Source: Helicobacteraceae bacterium
GTDB lineage: Bacteria; Campylobacterota; Campylobacteria; Campylobacterales; Sulfurimonadaceae
Length of the DNA stretch: 5,136 bases
Reading direction: 5' to 3'
Assembly (NCBI GenBank): GCA_947497635.1
Contig: CANMHZ010000106.1
Span: 1 to 5,136, forward strand
A program made the translations under genes and the position numbers. This document shows, piece after piece, positions 4,611-5,136 of this stretch. Each line of letters starts with the position of its first letter. The first letter of the stretch is position 1. The notes under the pieces are model-generated. The model did no database searches. It worked only from the letters and a program-made list of their open reading frames with translations, and was not told where the DNA came from.

Positions 4611-5136
4611 TTAGCTGTTACGCTTTTTGATAATTTCTTCTGCAACGTTACGTGGAACTTCTGCATAGTGATCGAATTCCATAGAGTAGCTTGCACGCCC
4701 TTGAGTTGCTGAACGAAGGTCAGTTGAGTAACCAAACATTTCAGAAAGTGGAACGAACGCATCAACAATTTTGTTACCTGAACGGTCACCCATATTGTTA
4801 ACTTGTCCACGACGACGGTTAAGGTCACCGATAACGTCACCCATGAAGTTTTCAGGTACTTCTACTTCAACTTTCATCATAGGCTCTAAGATTGCAGGGT
4901 TTGCTTTACGGCAAGCCTCTTTGAATCCCATAGATGCTGCAAGTTTAAACGCCATCTCAGAGGAGTCAACCTCATGGTATGAACCATCATACAATGTAAC
5001 TTCGATATCTTCGATAGGATAACCTGCCAAGACACCTTTAGCCATTGCTTCTTTACACCCTTTTTCAACCGCAGGAACGTATTCTTTTGGAATAACCCCA
5101 CCTTTGATTTCGTTGTGGAAAGTATAACCAGTACCA
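4611..5136 (-). CDS. fusA: Elongation factor G, C-terminal part (gene runs off the right edge)
   Basis: Translational GTPase that drives tRNA and mRNA translocation on the ribosome. The reading frame is open to the window edge and gives the last 174 residues of a protein usually near 690-700; the GTPase domain lies outside. Visible are the end of domain IV (GGVIPKEYVPAV, then AGYPIEDIEVTLYDGSYHEVDSSEMAFK) and domain V (LEPMMKVEVEVPENFMGDVIG, DLNRRRGQVNNM, PLSEMFGYSTDLRS, TQGRASYSMEFDHYAEVP). The end is NVAEEIIKKRNS and the stop is TAA at 4611-4613. The ATG at 5045 is an internal Met, not the start. Domain V lacks any sign of decay. The terminator 14 bases downstream indicates fusA is the last gene of its transcript. 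The protein type is certain; a paralogue such as EF-G2 is less likely given the very canonical sequence. Confidence 0.96.
   Translation of the reverse strand, partial: GTGYTFHNEIKGGVIPKEYVPAVEKGCKEAMAKGVLAGYPIEDIEVTLYDGSYHEVDSSEMAFKLAASMGFKEACRKANPAILEPMMKVEVEVPENFMGDVIGDLNRRRGQVNNMGDRSGNKIVDAFVPLSEMFGYSTDLRSATQGRASYSMEFDHYAEVPRNVAEEIIKKRNS

Noticed and set aside
4541..4840. Minus-strand open frame of 99 codons and other frames overlapping fusA (including the plus-strand frame 4771-5022)
   Set aside because: They are out-of-frame shadows of the canonical EF-G domain IV-V sequence; one even reads through the fusA terminator.
4611..5045. ATG at 5045 as the start of a separate 144-residue EF-G-like gene
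   Set aside because: The same frame stays open to the window edge and continues with typical EF-G domain IV sequence (GGVIPKEYVPAV), so this Met is internal.

Overview
The window looks like part of the chromosome of a Campylobacterota (epsilonproteobacterial) species, probably a free-living Sulfurimonas/Sulfuricurvum-type organism or a relative. This is inferred from gene order and protein style: ftsW | flgB-flgC-fliE-ftsI is the arrangement I recall from Helicobacter pylori (HP1560 to HP1556), with a similar flgB-flgC-fliE-pbpB block in Campylobacter. The genus is not proven by anything seen here. No transposase, phage gene, tRNA, rRNA or CRISPR array is visible.

Layout. Positions 1-843 (minus strand) hold the first 281 codons of ftsW, the SEDS septal peptidoglycan glycosyltransferase; its C-terminus lies beyond the window. 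Positions 844-967 form a divergent control region with a candidate extended -10 promoter for ftsW and a good sigma-54 (GG-N10-GC) promoter for the flagellar genes. On the plus strand follow flgB (968-1399), flgC (1409-1903) and fliE (1919-2221), which encode proximal rod proteins and the rod/MS-ring junction protein of the flagellar basal body. A terminator-like hairpin overlaps the fliE stop codon and its U-tract touches the start codon of ftsI (2236-4035), a class B penicillin-binding protein and the likely transpeptidase partner of FtsW. A SEDS/bPBP pair therefore flanks a flagellar rod operon.

From 4036 to about 4206 there is no gene. This stretch holds a BIME-like pair of inverted REP-type palindromes (4064-4153) and a hairpin-rich terminator zone (4176-4216). 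On the minus strand is a tiny AT-rich operon of two overlapping membrane-protein genes, 75 and 32 residues, joined by an ATGA overlap. Its promoter -10 box lies so close to the start codon that the mRNA may be leaderless. Beyond it are a fusA terminator (4571-4596) and the last 174 codons of fusA (elongation factor G), whose 5' part lies beyond the right edge.

Most of the window is core chromosome. The parts worth a second look are the REP pair with compensatory changes, the unnamed small membrane-protein pair with its leaderless-type promoter, the hairpin/U-tract that replaces a Shine-Dalgarno in front of ftsI, and the G7 tract in flgC.
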